From: Sphingopyxis sp. H115 | Lineage (GTDB): Bacteria > Pseudomonadota > Alphaproteobacteria > Sphingomonadales > Sphingomonadaceae | Direction of reading: 5' to 3' | DNA length: 64,000 nt | NCBI RefSeq assembly: GCF_001468465.1 | Contig: NZ_LNSA01000015.1 | Coordinates: 1-64,000 of the forward strand | Shown here: piece after piece, positions 50,718 to 60,126 of the stretch | Layout: each line of letters starts with the position of its first letter | Position numbering within the stretch: position 1 is the stretch's first letter | Translations under genes and position numbers: made by a program | The notes under the pieces: generated by a model | Seen by the model: only the letters and a program-made list of their open reading frames with translations | The model's database searches: none | Told to the model about the DNA's origin: nothing

Positions 50718-50991
50718 TCGCGCCTATCGCGCCGCACCGCCCGGCGCGCTGCGCATCGAAGCGCTCGGTGACCTCACCGCCATCTTCGATCGCCGGTCGA
50801 TGCAGACGCATCTCGTCGTGTCGCCGATTCCCGAAATTCTGGGCGCGATGGGCGACGAGGCATGCAACGCCGCGCTATTGGCGGCGCGTCTCGCCGCGAC
50901 GTTCGAACTGGATAGCGAAGCGGAGGCCCAGCCAATCCTCGCAGATCGGCTCACCGAACTTGCCGCGATGGGGTTGGTGGAGCGCGCGTGA
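50710..50991 (+). CDS. PqqD-like protein of the HPr-rel-A system
   Basis: The 93-residue protein has a PqqD-like layout: an early strand region FDRRSMQTHLVVSP, a central helix EILGAMGDEACNAALLAARL and a final helix LTELAAMGLVERA. PqqD proteins bind precursor peptides and present them to modifying enzymes. This version occurs with HprK-related kinase A and a nucleotidyltransferase, here overlapping by four bases. No precursor peptide gene could be identified next to it. Confidence 0.75.
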   Translation: MVDRAYRAAPPGALRIEALGDLTAIFDRRSMQTHLVVSPIPEILGAMGDEACNAALLAARLAATFELDSEAEAQPILADRLTELAAMGLVERA

Positions 50992-51854
50992 GGCATAGTG
51001 TGCGCATCGCGGTCGGTCCGGTGCAATTTCGTATCGGCAGCGACTGGGCCGAACCCGTCGCGGCGTTGCGCCATCTCTACGCCGGCTATCCGCAGGACGA
51101 AACGCGGTCCGCCGACGCGACGGTGCGCCTGTTCGCGGCGCGGCCCTGGCGGCGCTGGCTGCGCCCGTCGGTGCATATCGGCGGCGATTTTATCGTCCCC
51201 GACGCGCTGCCGTTGCCGCTGTCGATGGGGTTGCTCGCCGCCGAGATGGGGATGAATTTGCAGGTCGCGCTCGGCTGGCGGCGGCATATGCTGCTGCATG
51301 CGAGCGCGGTCGCGAAGGATGGCCGCGCGCTGATCATGTCGGGCGAGTCAGGGTCGGGCAAGTCGACGCTCGCTGCGCTGCTCGGCGAGGGCGACTGGCG
51401 GCTGATGGGCGACGAGTTCACGCTGATCGATCCGGCGGCGGGCGACGCCATCGCTTTCCCCCGCGCGGTCAGCCTCAAGAATGATGCGATCGCCGAGGTT
51501 GCGTCGCGCGTCGACGCCGCGCGGCTCGGGCCTTTGCTGTCGGGAACGCCGAAGGGCGATATCCGCCACCTCATCCCGCGCGCCGACGCGATCGCCGCGA
51601 TGCAAGAGCCCGCGCGTCCGGCGCTGTTGCTCTTCCCGCGTTTCGGCGGCGAATTGGCTGTCGAGCCGATGGGCGAGGGCGAAGCCTTTGTGCGGCTGAC
51701 CGAGGCATCGACCAATTATGTCGCGCTGGGCGAAGCGGGCTTTGCCGCGTTGACGCGCCTTGTGCGCGAAACGCCGGCGTTCGGCATTTCCTATCCCGAC
51801 AGCGAGGCCGGGATGGCGCTGGTCGAACAGCTGTGGGCGGAGGCCGCACGATGA
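50988..51854 (+). CDS. HprK-related kinase A
   Basis: The 288-residue protein resembles the kinase domain of HPr kinase/phosphorylase: a preceding HASAVAKDGRALIMSGE, the Walker A GESGSGKST near residue 118 and MGDEFTLID afterwards. It would phosphorylate a serine or similar group on a protein or peptide with ATP. There is no HPr or PTS gene here. GTG 50988 overlaps the PqqD-like stop (GTGA), and its own stop overlaps the next start (ATGA). Confidence 0.85.
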   Translation: MRHSVRIAVGPVQFRIGSDWAEPVAALRHLYAGYPQDETRSADATVRLFAARPWRRWLRPSVHIGGDFIVPDALPLPLSMGLLAAEMGMNLQVALGWRRHMLLHASAVAKDGRALIMSGESGSGKSTLAALLGEGDWRLMGDEFTLIDPAAGDAIAFPRAVSLKNDAIAEVASRVDAARLGPLLSGTPKGDIRHLIPRADAIAAMQEPARPALLLFPRFGGELAVEPMGEGEAFVRLTEASTNYVALGEAGFAALTRLVRETPAFGISYPDSEAGMALVEQLWAEAAR

Positions 51855-52900
51855 GTGCGATTGCAACCTTCGTCGACCTGCTCGCCGGTCGCCGCGACCC
51901 GGCGACGCTGGCGCGGTCCGACTGGGACGGCGCGATTGGCGTTGCGCGAAGCGAGGCGATGCTGGCGACGCTGGCGCACCGGCTGCACGGCGCGGACCTG
52001 CCGCCTGCGGTCGCCGCGCTGTTCGCCGATCAGCGCGCGGCTGCCCAGGTCGCGCAGGCGCAGGCGCTGTGGGAGGCCGAAATGGCGCGGCGTGCGCTCG
52101 CGCCCGCCGGCATCGAGTTCGTGCTGCTGAAGGGCGCCGCCTATGCCGCGGCGGGCATGGCGTGCGCGGCGGGGCGCCAGATCGGCGACCTCGACATCCT
52201 CGTCCTCGCCTCCGACATCCGCCGCGCCGAAAATGCGCTGCTCAACGCCGGGTGGGAATGGGTCAAATCCGACCCCTATGACGACGCCTATTATCGCGAA
52301 CATATGCACGAGCTGCCGCCCCTCATCCACAAGGCGCGCGACCGGATGATCGACGTTCACCACACGATCCTGCCGCGCACGCACCGGATCACACCCGACG
52401 CCCTCGCGCTGATGAGCGATGCGGTCGAAAGCGCCAAGGGCTATGCCGTGCTTTGCCCGGCCGACATGGCGGTTCATTGTGCCGCGCATATGCTCGCCGA
52501 CGGCGACTTGCAGGGCGGGCTGCGCAACCTGTGGGATTTCCACATAATGACGCGCGATTTTGCGGCAGCCGATCCGGGCTATTGGGGAAAGCTCGACGGG
52601 CGCGCCCTGCTGCACGGCTTGCGCGAAGCTGTGCATCGCGCCGCGCGCCTGTCGCGCGATCTCTACGGGGCCCGGCTGCCCGAGGGTTGGGACCGGCAGT
52701 ATGGCACCGACGGCTGGTTCCGCCGCCGCTTGCTCGCGCGCGACGATTGGGGGCGCGTGACGGAGCCGTTGATCGAGCAGGCCTTCTATATCCGTTCGCA
52801 CTGGCTGCGCATGCCGCCCGCGATGCTGGCGCGGCATTTGTGGACGAAATGGCGCAAGCGTCAAAGCGTATCGAGCAGCGGTGCCAGCTCGCGGAAATGA
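51851..52900 (+). CDS. Nucleotidyltransferase-fold protein of the HPr-rel-A system
   Basis: The 349-residue protein has the PF14907-type nucleotidyltransferase core: FVLLKGAAYAAAGMACAAGR then QIGDLDILVLA, giving the paired metal-binding aspartates near residue 118, and DVHHTILPRTHR near 170. It should add a nucleotide or phosphate group to an acceptor, possibly one first phosphorylated by the kinase. ATG 51851 overlaps the kinase stop. Its last 40 bases overlap the convergent gph gene. Confidence 0.82.
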   Translation: MSAIATFVDLLAGRRDPATLARSDWDGAIGVARSEAMLATLAHRLHGADLPPAVAALFADQRAAAQVAQAQALWEAEMARRALAPAGIEFVLLKGAAYAAAGMACAAGRQIGDLDILVLASDIRRAENALLNAGWEWVKSDPYDDAYYREHMHELPPLIHKARDRMIDVHHTILPRTHRITPDALALMSDAVESAKGYAVLCPADMAVHCAAHMLADGDLQGGLRNLWDFHIMTRDFAAADPGYWGKLDGRALLHGLREAVHRAARLSRDLYGARLPEGWDRQYGTDGWFRRRLLARDDWGRVTEPLIEQAFYIRSHWLRMPPAMLARHLWTKWRKRQSVSSSGASSRK

Positions 52901-53523
52901 TCGATCACATGGTCGGCGCCGAGTTCGGCCGTCGGCCGGTCGAGAAAGCCGAAGCTGACCGCGACGCTGGGTACGCCGGCATTTTTCGCCGCCAGCACAT
53001 CGTAAATGCTGTCGCCGACGAAGATCGAACGGCCGCCGCCGCAGCGCTCGATCATCGCATGGATCGGCTCGGGCGCGGGTTTACGCACGCCCAGCGTGTC
53101 GCCACCGATGATCGTTGTCATCCGGTCGGCAAGGCCGAGTTCGGCGAGCAGCAGGCGCGCGAGATGCTCTGCCTTGTTGGTCACCACCGCCGTTCGGACG
53201 CCCAGTGCATCGAGCCGGTCGAGCGCGGCGATCACGCCGGGGAAGGGACGGCTTCGCACCGCGATATGTGCTTCGTAGAAGGAAAGGAGTTCGGGGTACA
53301 GCCGCTCGACCGCGCCGTCCGGCACGCCGCCGGTCGCACGCAGCCCCTCTTCGAGCATATGTTGGGCGCCGCGCCCGATCATCGGCCGCACCGCATCCTC
53401 GTCCAGCGGTGCGCGGTCCACTAACCCCAGTGCATGATTGACTGCGGCGGCGAGGTCGCCGAGCGTGTCGACCAGCGTGCCGTCGAGGTCGAAGCCGACG
53501 ATCGCAAAAGGAAATCCGTTCAT
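52861..53523 (-). CDS. gph: Phosphoglycolate phosphatase-like HAD hydrolase
   Basis: The 220-residue HAD protein has motif I FDLDGTLVDT, the cap domain, motif II VVTNK, the conserved lysine in VRKPAPEP and motif IV FVGDSIYDVLAA. These match phosphoglycolate phosphatase, which removes 2-phosphoglycolate from DNA repair. ATG 53523 is the preferred start (MNGFPFAIVG). The stop end overlaps the nucleotidyltransferase by 40 bases; the start is about 60 bases from glmU, divergent. Confidence 0.88.
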   Translation of the reverse strand: MNGFPFAIVGFDLDGTLVDTLGDLAAAVNHALGLVDRAPLDEDAVRPMIGRGAQHMLEEGLRATGGVPDGAVERLYPELLSFYEAHIAVRSRPFPGVIAALDRLDALGVRTAVVTNKAEHLARLLLAELGLADRMTTIIGGDTLGVRKPAPEPIHAMIERCGGGRSIFVGDSIYDVLAAKNAGVPSVAVSFGFLDRPTAELGADHVIDHFRELAPLLDTL

Positions 53524-53582
53524 CGGCCGCACATGGCGCGATGTGCTGGAAACCGCAATGATTTGCTGGCATGGCGGCGGGC

Positions 53583-54935
53583 ATGACCCGTCCGATCGCC
53601 GCTATCGTCCTTGCCGCGGGCAAGGGAACCCGCATGAAGTCCGACCTGCACAAGGTGCTGCACCCGATTGCGGGGCGGCCGATGCTGCTGCATTTGCTCG
53701 GCGGGCTCGCCGAATTGCGCTCCGCGGCGACGGTGGTTGTCGTCGGCGACAAGCGCGAACAGGTCGAAGCGGCACTCGCCGGGACCGGCGCGGTCGTCGC
53801 GGTTCAGGACCCGCAACTCGGGACCGCGCATGCGGCGCTGCAGGCGAAGGATGCGCTGGCCGGTTTCGAAGGCATCGCTCTCGTCTGTTTCGGCGATTGC
53901 CCGATGTTGACCGCGGGAACGGTCTTGCGCCTGTGCGGCGCGCTCGATGGCGGTGCGGCGGTTGCCGTGCTCGGCTTTCGTCCGGCCGACGCCGCCGCCT
54001 ATGGCCGGATCATCGCCGACGCCGACGGCACCGTCCGCAAGATGGTCGAGTATAAGGATGCGTCGGAGGCCGAGCGCGCGGTCGACCTCTGCAACTCGGG
54101 CGTGATCGTCGCGGGCGCGGCGGACATGTGGCGCCTGCTCGAAGCGGTCGGCAACGACAATGCGCAGGGCGAATATTATCTGCCCGACGTGGCGACTGGG
54201 GCGATCGCTGAAGGGAAGCGCGTCGCGGTGATCGAAACCGATGCCGCCGAGGTCGCCGGGATCAACAGCCGCGCCGAACTCGCCGCCGCCGAGGCGCAAT
54301 GGCAGGCGTTCCGGCGCGAGGAGGCGATGGCCGCCGGCGTGTCGCTGAAGGCTCCCGAAACCGTCTGGTTTTCATGGGATACCGTGCTCGGTCGCGACGT
54401 GACGATCGAGCCCAATGTGTTTTTCGGCCCCGGCGTGACGGTCGCCGACGGCGCTAATATCCGCGCCAATTGCCATATCGAGGGCGCGACGATCGGCGCG
54501 GGCTGCGAAGTCGGTCCCTTCGCGCGGCTGCGCCCCGGCACGATCCTCGGCGAGAAGGCGAAGGTCGGTAATTTCGTTGAGGTGAAGAAATCGACCCTCG
54601 GCAAGGGCGCGAAGGCGAACCACCTGTCCTATATCGGCGACGCCACCGTCGGCGCGGGCGCGAACATCGGCGCGGGGACGATCACCTGCAATTACGACGG
54701 CTATTTCAAATATCGGACCGAGATCGGCGAGCGCGCCTTCATCGGATCGAACAGCGCGCTCGTCGCGCCGGTCAAGATCGGCGCCGATGCGATCGTCGCC
54801 GCGGGGAGCGCGGTGACGCGCGACGTCGCCGACGGCGAGCTCCGCCTCGTGCGCGGCGAGCAGCTGGTCAAGCCCGGCTGGGCCGACCGCTTCCACGACG
54901 CGATGCGCAAGAAGAAGGCGGCTGAGAAGAAATAG
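53583..54935 (+). CDS. glmU: Bifunctional UDP-GlcNAc pyrophosphorylase / GlcN-1-P acetyltransferase
   Basis: The 450-residue enzyme has the N-terminal uridylyltransferase domain (IVLAAGKGTRMKSDLHKVLH, DPQLGTAHA, CFGDCPML, GEYYLPDV) and a C-terminal left-handed beta-helix with hexapeptide repeats and the acetyltransferase site (KKSTLGKGAKANHLSYIGD, CNYDG). It makes UDP-GlcNAc for cell wall and lipopolysaccharide in the cytoplasm. ATG 53583 is used. The pathway's first enzyme, GlmS, is encoded 2.3 kb downstream. Confidence 0.97.
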   Translation: MTRPIAAIVLAAGKGTRMKSDLHKVLHPIAGRPMLLHLLGGLAELRSAATVVVVGDKREQVEAALAGTGAVVAVQDPQLGTAHAALQAKDALAGFEGIALVCFGDCPMLTAGTVLRLCGALDGGAAVAVLGFRPADAAAYGRIIADADGTVRKMVEYKDASEAERAVDLCNSGVIVAGAADMWRLLEAVGNDNAQGEYYLPDVATGAIAEGKRVAVIETDAAEVAGINSRAELAAAEAQWQAFRREEAMAAGVSLKAPETVWFSWDTVLGRDVTIEPNVFFGPGVTVADGANIRANCHIEGATIGAGCEVGPFARLRPGTILGEKAKVGNFVEVKKSTLGKGAKANHLSYIGDATVGAGANIGAGTITCNYDGYFKYRTEIGERAFIGSNSALVAPVKIGADAIVAAGSAVTRDVADGELRLVRGEQLVKPGWADRFHDAMRKKKAAEKK

Positions 54936-54939
54936 CCCC

Positions 54940-55482
54940 ATGCCCGCGCCGACACTGACGACCGCGCGGCTCGTGCTGCGCCAGCTCCGCGAGGATGACG
55001 CCGCGGCGCTATTCCCTGTGCTGTCCGACGCAGAGGTGATGATTTGGTGGTCGAGCGGCCCGCACGCGTCGCTCGCCGAGACCGAGGCCTATGTCAAAGG
55101 CAATGCCGCCGAGGGGCAGGGCTATCATTGCTGGGCGATCACCGCCGGTGACGATGTCGCGCTCGGCTGGGTGATCCTGATCGACGGCAAGACGCAAGTG
55201 AAAGAGATCGGCTATATCCTGCGCCGCGATCATTGGGGCGCGGGCATTGCGCGCGAGGCGGTGGCGCGGGTGATCGCGCATGGTTTCGACGATCTCGGGC
55301 TGCGCCGCATCTTTGCCGATACCGATCCCGAGAACGGCGGATCGATCGCATTGCTCGAACGGCTGGGCTTCCAGCGCGAGGGCCGGCTGCGCGGCGAATG
55401 GGAAACGCATATCGGCGTGCGCGATTCGTTGATCTTCGGCTTGCTGCGTGACGAATGGATGATGGAGAAGACAGGTGAGTGA
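54940..55482 (+). CDS. GNAT acetyltransferase, RimJ/RimL-like
   Basis: The 180-residue protein has the pattern TTARLVLRQLREDDAAALF at the start, an acetyl-CoA loop LRRDHWGAGIAREAVARVI near residues 90-107 and the closing ERLGFQREGRLRGEW. This is the ribosomal-protein-type N-acetyltransferase subgroup. It follows glmU by four bases and overlaps the next gene by eight bases. Its substrate is unknown. Confidence 0.87.
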   Translation: MPAPTLTTARLVLRQLREDDAAALFPVLSDAEVMIWWSSGPHASLAETEAYVKGNAAEGQGYHCWAITAGDDVALGWVILIDGKTQVKEIGYILRRDHWGAGIAREAVARVIAHGFDDLGLRRIFADTDPENGGSIALLERLGFQREGRLRGEWETHIGVRDSLIFGLLRDEWMMEKTGE

Positions 55483-55795
55483 CCGCTATACCGACAAGCC
55501 CTTTCTGCGCTTCGTCGACGCCTGGGTGCTGAAGGCGATCGGACATCTCGACGAGCCGACCGAGAGCTGGTGCAAGGCGATGGTCCCTCAGCTCGAGCAG
55601 AGCTTCGGCGTTAAGGGACGCTGGGAACAGATCGTCGAGAAGCAGATGAAATTCAGCCCCGAATTGCCGGCGCAGATCAGGGCCATCTGGGAAAGCGGCA
55701 AAGCGCGCTTCGAGCAAGGCAATGGCGAGGCGGCCGATCCGCGGCAGTTCGCGATGATCTTCGTCGACCGCAATTTCGGCAGGGCGGCCGGCTAG
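55475..55795 (+). CDS. Conserved-looking small protein, function unknown
   Basis: A 106-residue soluble protein with mixed helices (KPFLRFVDAWVLKAIGHLDE, QLEQSFGVKGRWEQIVEKQM) and no signal peptide, zinc motif or known domain that I recognise. GTG 55475 overlaps the GNAT stop by eight bases, so it is probably co-expressed with glmU and the GNAT gene. Confidence 0.7.
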   Translation: MSDRYTDKPFLRFVDAWVLKAIGHLDEPTESWCKAMVPQLEQSFGVKGRWEQIVEKQMKFSPELPAQIRAIWESGKARFEQGNGEAADPRQFAMIFVDRNFGRAAG

Positions 55796-55837
55796 GATCA
55801 CCGGACGGACGAGCAGCTTGGCGGCGGAGGTGCGGCG

Positions 55838-56554
55838 ATGGGATTGACGGTAGCGGTCGGTCTATACGCACAAAATCTTGCCGAGGATGGCGACGATTTC
55901 CTCGACGAGCCGTTCGAGATGCTCAATATTGTTCTTGCGGAGCAGGGGATGGCGCTTCACGCGGAACCTCGCTCGATAGCGCACGATCATTATTTCGAAG
56001 CCCAGATGTGGGGCTATGGCGGCCTTCATGCGCTGCGTCGCCTTGCGGCCTTTTTGGTCCTGAAGGAGACGCTCCCGCCGGCGGGAGCAAGCTACTAAAG
56101 CTATGCGAACGACCCGGTGGCCGTCCAATTCGGGCGGGCTCATGAGCATTATCTGCTGAACCGCGATAAGCGAAAGTTTCTCGGATTGTTTGGCGGTCCA
56201 CCCCCGCGCCCAAAATTCCAGCATCTGGTGCTGCATTCCGACGCCGAGGGCTTCTACCTGCCGAGGAGCTTTGACGAAGTCATCGTCGATTTCACCGAGC
56301 CCCAGCGGCCGGGTCTGGGAATGATGATCGGCTCTTCGGTCGCGTTGCTTGACGAGTGCCGCGAGCTGGCAGATACCCTCCATCTTTCAGATGACGTTGA
56401 TCCAGAATCTGATGCGTTTCTGGAGTTTATGGACTCGCCGCGCTCGGATGGGCCGCCTTGGCAAGCTTATCCGGTCGAAGCGCATACCATCCTCAATCTT
56501 CTGCGAGCTTGCGAAGCATCGCTGGCACTGGACGCCGTCATCCAGTTCGCCTGA
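55838..56554 (+). pseudogene. Gene interrupted by an in-frame TAA, unknown function
   Basis: Two reading frames, 55838-56098 and from 56099 on to 56554, lie in the same frame and are separated only by TAA 56096-56098. Together they make 238 residues. The upstream part starts at ATG 55838 with GGAGG and looks normal (QMWGYGGLHALRRLAAFLVL), and the downstream part continues directly (SYANDPVAVQFGRAHEHYLL). AGCTA occurs on both sides of the stop (AGCTACTAAAGCTA), so a small duplication or point change may have created it. Sequencing error cannot be excluded. The family was not recognised. Confidence 0.7.
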
Positions 56555-56583
56555 TTGACATGATATCATGATGTGATATCAAT
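56555..56583 (+). promoter_or_regulatory. Promoter and operator of the VapBC-type pair
   Basis: TTGACA at 56555-56560 is a -35 consensus; TATCAAT at 56577-56583 is a -10-like element with 16-base spacing. Two TGATATCA palindromes (56561-56568 and 56574-56581) fill the spacer and -10, an ideal site for antitoxin autorepression. The predicted transcript start, about seven bases on, coincides with ATG 56589. Confidence 0.65.
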
Positions 56584-56588
56584 GATGC

Positions 56589-56813
56589 ATGCGTTTCCTC
56601 GCGGACATTCCTGACGACGATATTCAGTGGCTCGACGCGCTTGCTGTCGAGCAGGGCGTGTCGCGCGCCGAACTGGTGCGGCGCGCCGTGACGGCCTATC
56701 GCGCCGATATTTCGGGTGACGCGATCGACAATGCTTTTGGCATCTGGCGCGCGCGCGACGACATCGGCGACGGCCTCAAATATCAGCGGCGGCTGAGGGG
56801 CAAGCGCGAATGA
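56589..56813 (+). CDS. Ribbon-helix-helix antitoxin (VapB-like)
   Basis: The 74-residue protein has a ribbon-helix-helix pattern (MRFLADIPDDDIQWLDALA, then SRAELVRRAVTAYRAD), with a charged C-terminal tail for toxin binding. It overlaps the PIN-domain gene by four bases (ATGA). No Shine-Dalgarno site is visible in front of ATG 56589, and the promoter is close enough for a leaderless transcript. It should bind the TGATATCA repeats and neutralise the toxin. Confidence 0.83.
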   Translation: MRFLADIPDDDIQWLDALAVEQGVSRAELVRRAVTAYRADISGDAIDNAFGIWRARDDIGDGLKYQRRLRGKRE

Positions 56814-57178
56814 TCGACGCGCAGTTCGACAGCGACATCCTGATCGATGCATTGAACGGTGTCGAGGCGGCGCGCAGCGAGATTCGCCGCGCGGGGCGCA
56901 AGAGCGTCAGCCGCGTGAGCTGGACCGAAGTAATGTCGGCCGCCGACCCTCAATCGGTGAAGGCGGTCGAGGCCTTCCTCGGCTGTTTCGCGGTCGAGGA
57001 AATCGGCGATGCCGTCGCGCGCCGCGCTGCCGCCTTGCGCGCCGAACGCAAAGGGTTGACCTTGGCCGACGCTTTCGTACTGGCGACGGCACAAATAAGC
57101 GGCCGCATCCTGATTACGCGGAATATCAAAGTCTTTCCCGCATCCATGCCGGGGATTCGCGTGCCTTATACGCTCTGA
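56810..57178 (+). CDS. PIN-domain toxin (VapC-like ribonuclease)
   Basis: The 122-residue protein has the PIN acidic residues: Asp in DSDILIDAL near residue 8, Glu in SWTEVMSA near 41 and the Asp of LTLADAFVLATA near 88, followed by ITRN. VapC toxins cut specific RNAs such as tRNA when the antitoxin is lost. It sits directly upstream of glmS. The pair appears intact, with all expected active-site residues. Confidence 0.85.
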   Translation: MIDAQFDSDILIDALNGVEAARSEIRRAGRKSVSRVSWTEVMSAADPQSVKAVEAFLGCFAVEEIGDAVARRAAALRAERKGLTLADAFVLATAQISGRILITRNIKVFPASMPGIRVPYTL

Positions 57179-57194
57179 ATGAAGGTAAGAGAAT

Positions 57195-59014
<1,820 letters not shown>

Positions 59015-59018
<4 letters not shown>

Positions 59019-59428
59019 CCTGGAACACCAACTGCCACTGCGGTGCCGTCTCGGTGCGCCTCACCAAGGCGCCCGAGGAAGTGGCTGAGTGCAATTGCTC
59101 GCTCTGCTTCTCGCACGGCATCATCTGGGCCTATTATTCGCCGAAGGATGTTGCGATTGAGGGTGAAACGCAGACCTATAACCGCGCCGACCGGGCGAAG
59201 CCCAATTCGGACCTGCATTTCTGTCCCACCTGCGGTTGTTCGACGCACTGGTCGGCGACCGAGGGGCTGGTCGAGCGGATGGGCGGCGCGGTCGATCTGA
59301 TGGGCGTCAACATGCGCCTGTTCGCGCCCGAGCAACTTAGCGGGCTCAAACTCGTATTTCCAGATGGCCGCGGCTGGTCGGGCGAAGGGCCGTGGGGCTA
59401 TTCGCGCGAGGCCAGGGCTATGCCCTGA
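59015..59428 (+). CDS. GFA family zinc-binding protein
   Basis: The 137-residue protein has the cysteine pattern of the family: CHCG near residue 7, CNCSLC near 27 and CPTCGCSTHW near 70. Zinc binding is likely; the reaction is not established. ATG 59015 overlaps the glmS stop by four bases, so it is translationally coupled to it. It is only distantly similar to the GFA protein at 37959. Confidence 0.85.
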
Positions 59429-59432
59429 GCCA

Positions 59433-60104
59433 ATGTCCTTTGCCGCCATCATCTTCGACTTCGACGGCGTGATCGCCGACAGCGAAGTGCGTGCGAACCT
59501 GTCGCTGTCCGAAAGCCTGACCGCGGCGGGCATGCCCACGACCTATGAAGAGAGTTTGCGCGACTATTACGGCCATAATTGGCAGGAAACGCAGCGACGG
59601 ATCGAGGCGCGCTTCGGGCGCCTGCTGCCTCCCGATTTTCGAGAGACGCACCGCACCCGCGCGCGGGCACGCTTTATGGACGGGTTCGACGCGGTTCCGG
59701 GCGTTGCAGATTTTCTGGGCGCGCTCGGCGCCACGCCCCGCGCCATCGCTTCGTCAAGCCGCGCCGAATATATCGACTGGGCGCTCGGCCTGTTCGGTCT
59801 CCGCCACCATTTCGCCGACCATATCTACAGCGCCGACGGCTGGGATCGCGGCAAACCCCATCCCGATATCTATCTCGCCGCGGCAAAGGGGCTCGGCGTC
59901 GATCCCGCCGCGTGCCTCGCAATAGAGGATTCTCCGACCGGCGCGCGCGCGGCAATCGCGGCCGGGATGACCGTCGTGGGTTTCTGCGGCGCGGGGCATA
60001 TCGTCGATCGCGCCGGTCACGGCGAGACGCTGCGCGGCGTCGGAGTCCATCATGTCGCGCCGACGTACGAAGCGCTGCACGCGTTTGCGCTCCACCGCGC
60101 CTGA
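59433..60104 (+). CDS. HAD-family phosphatase, beta-phosphoglucomutase-like
   Basis: The 223-residue HAD protein has FDFDGVIADSE (motif I with nucleophile Asp), a helical cap, ASSSRAEYI (motif II), the lysine of GKPHPDIYL and AIEDSPTGARAA (motif IV). This order is that of the beta-phosphoglucomutase/phosphatase subgroup, acting on small sugar phosphates. ATG 59433 follows the GFA gene by four bases. It is convergent with the next gene. Confidence 0.86.
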   Translation: MSFAAIIFDFDGVIADSEVRANLSLSESLTAAGMPTTYEESLRDYYGHNWQETQRRIEARFGRLLPPDFRETHRTRARARFMDGFDAVPGVADFLGALGATPRAIASSSRAEYIDWALGLFGLRHHFADHIYSADGWDRGKPHPDIYLAAAKGLGVDPAACLAIEDSPTGARAAIAAGMTVVGFCGAGHIVDRAGHGETLRGVGVHHVAPTYEALHAFALHRA

Positions 60105-60126
60105 CGACGCGGGCACCGCACAAAAC

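Noticed and set aside
50710-52900. Lasso peptide cluster
   Set aside because: The kinase and nucleotidyltransferase would fit, but there is no asparagine-synthetase-like cyclase, leader protease or precursor gene.
56096-56098. Programmed read-through or recoding at the stop
   Set aside because: The codon is TAA, not TGA, and no downstream structure suggesting recoding was seen; a mutation is simpler.
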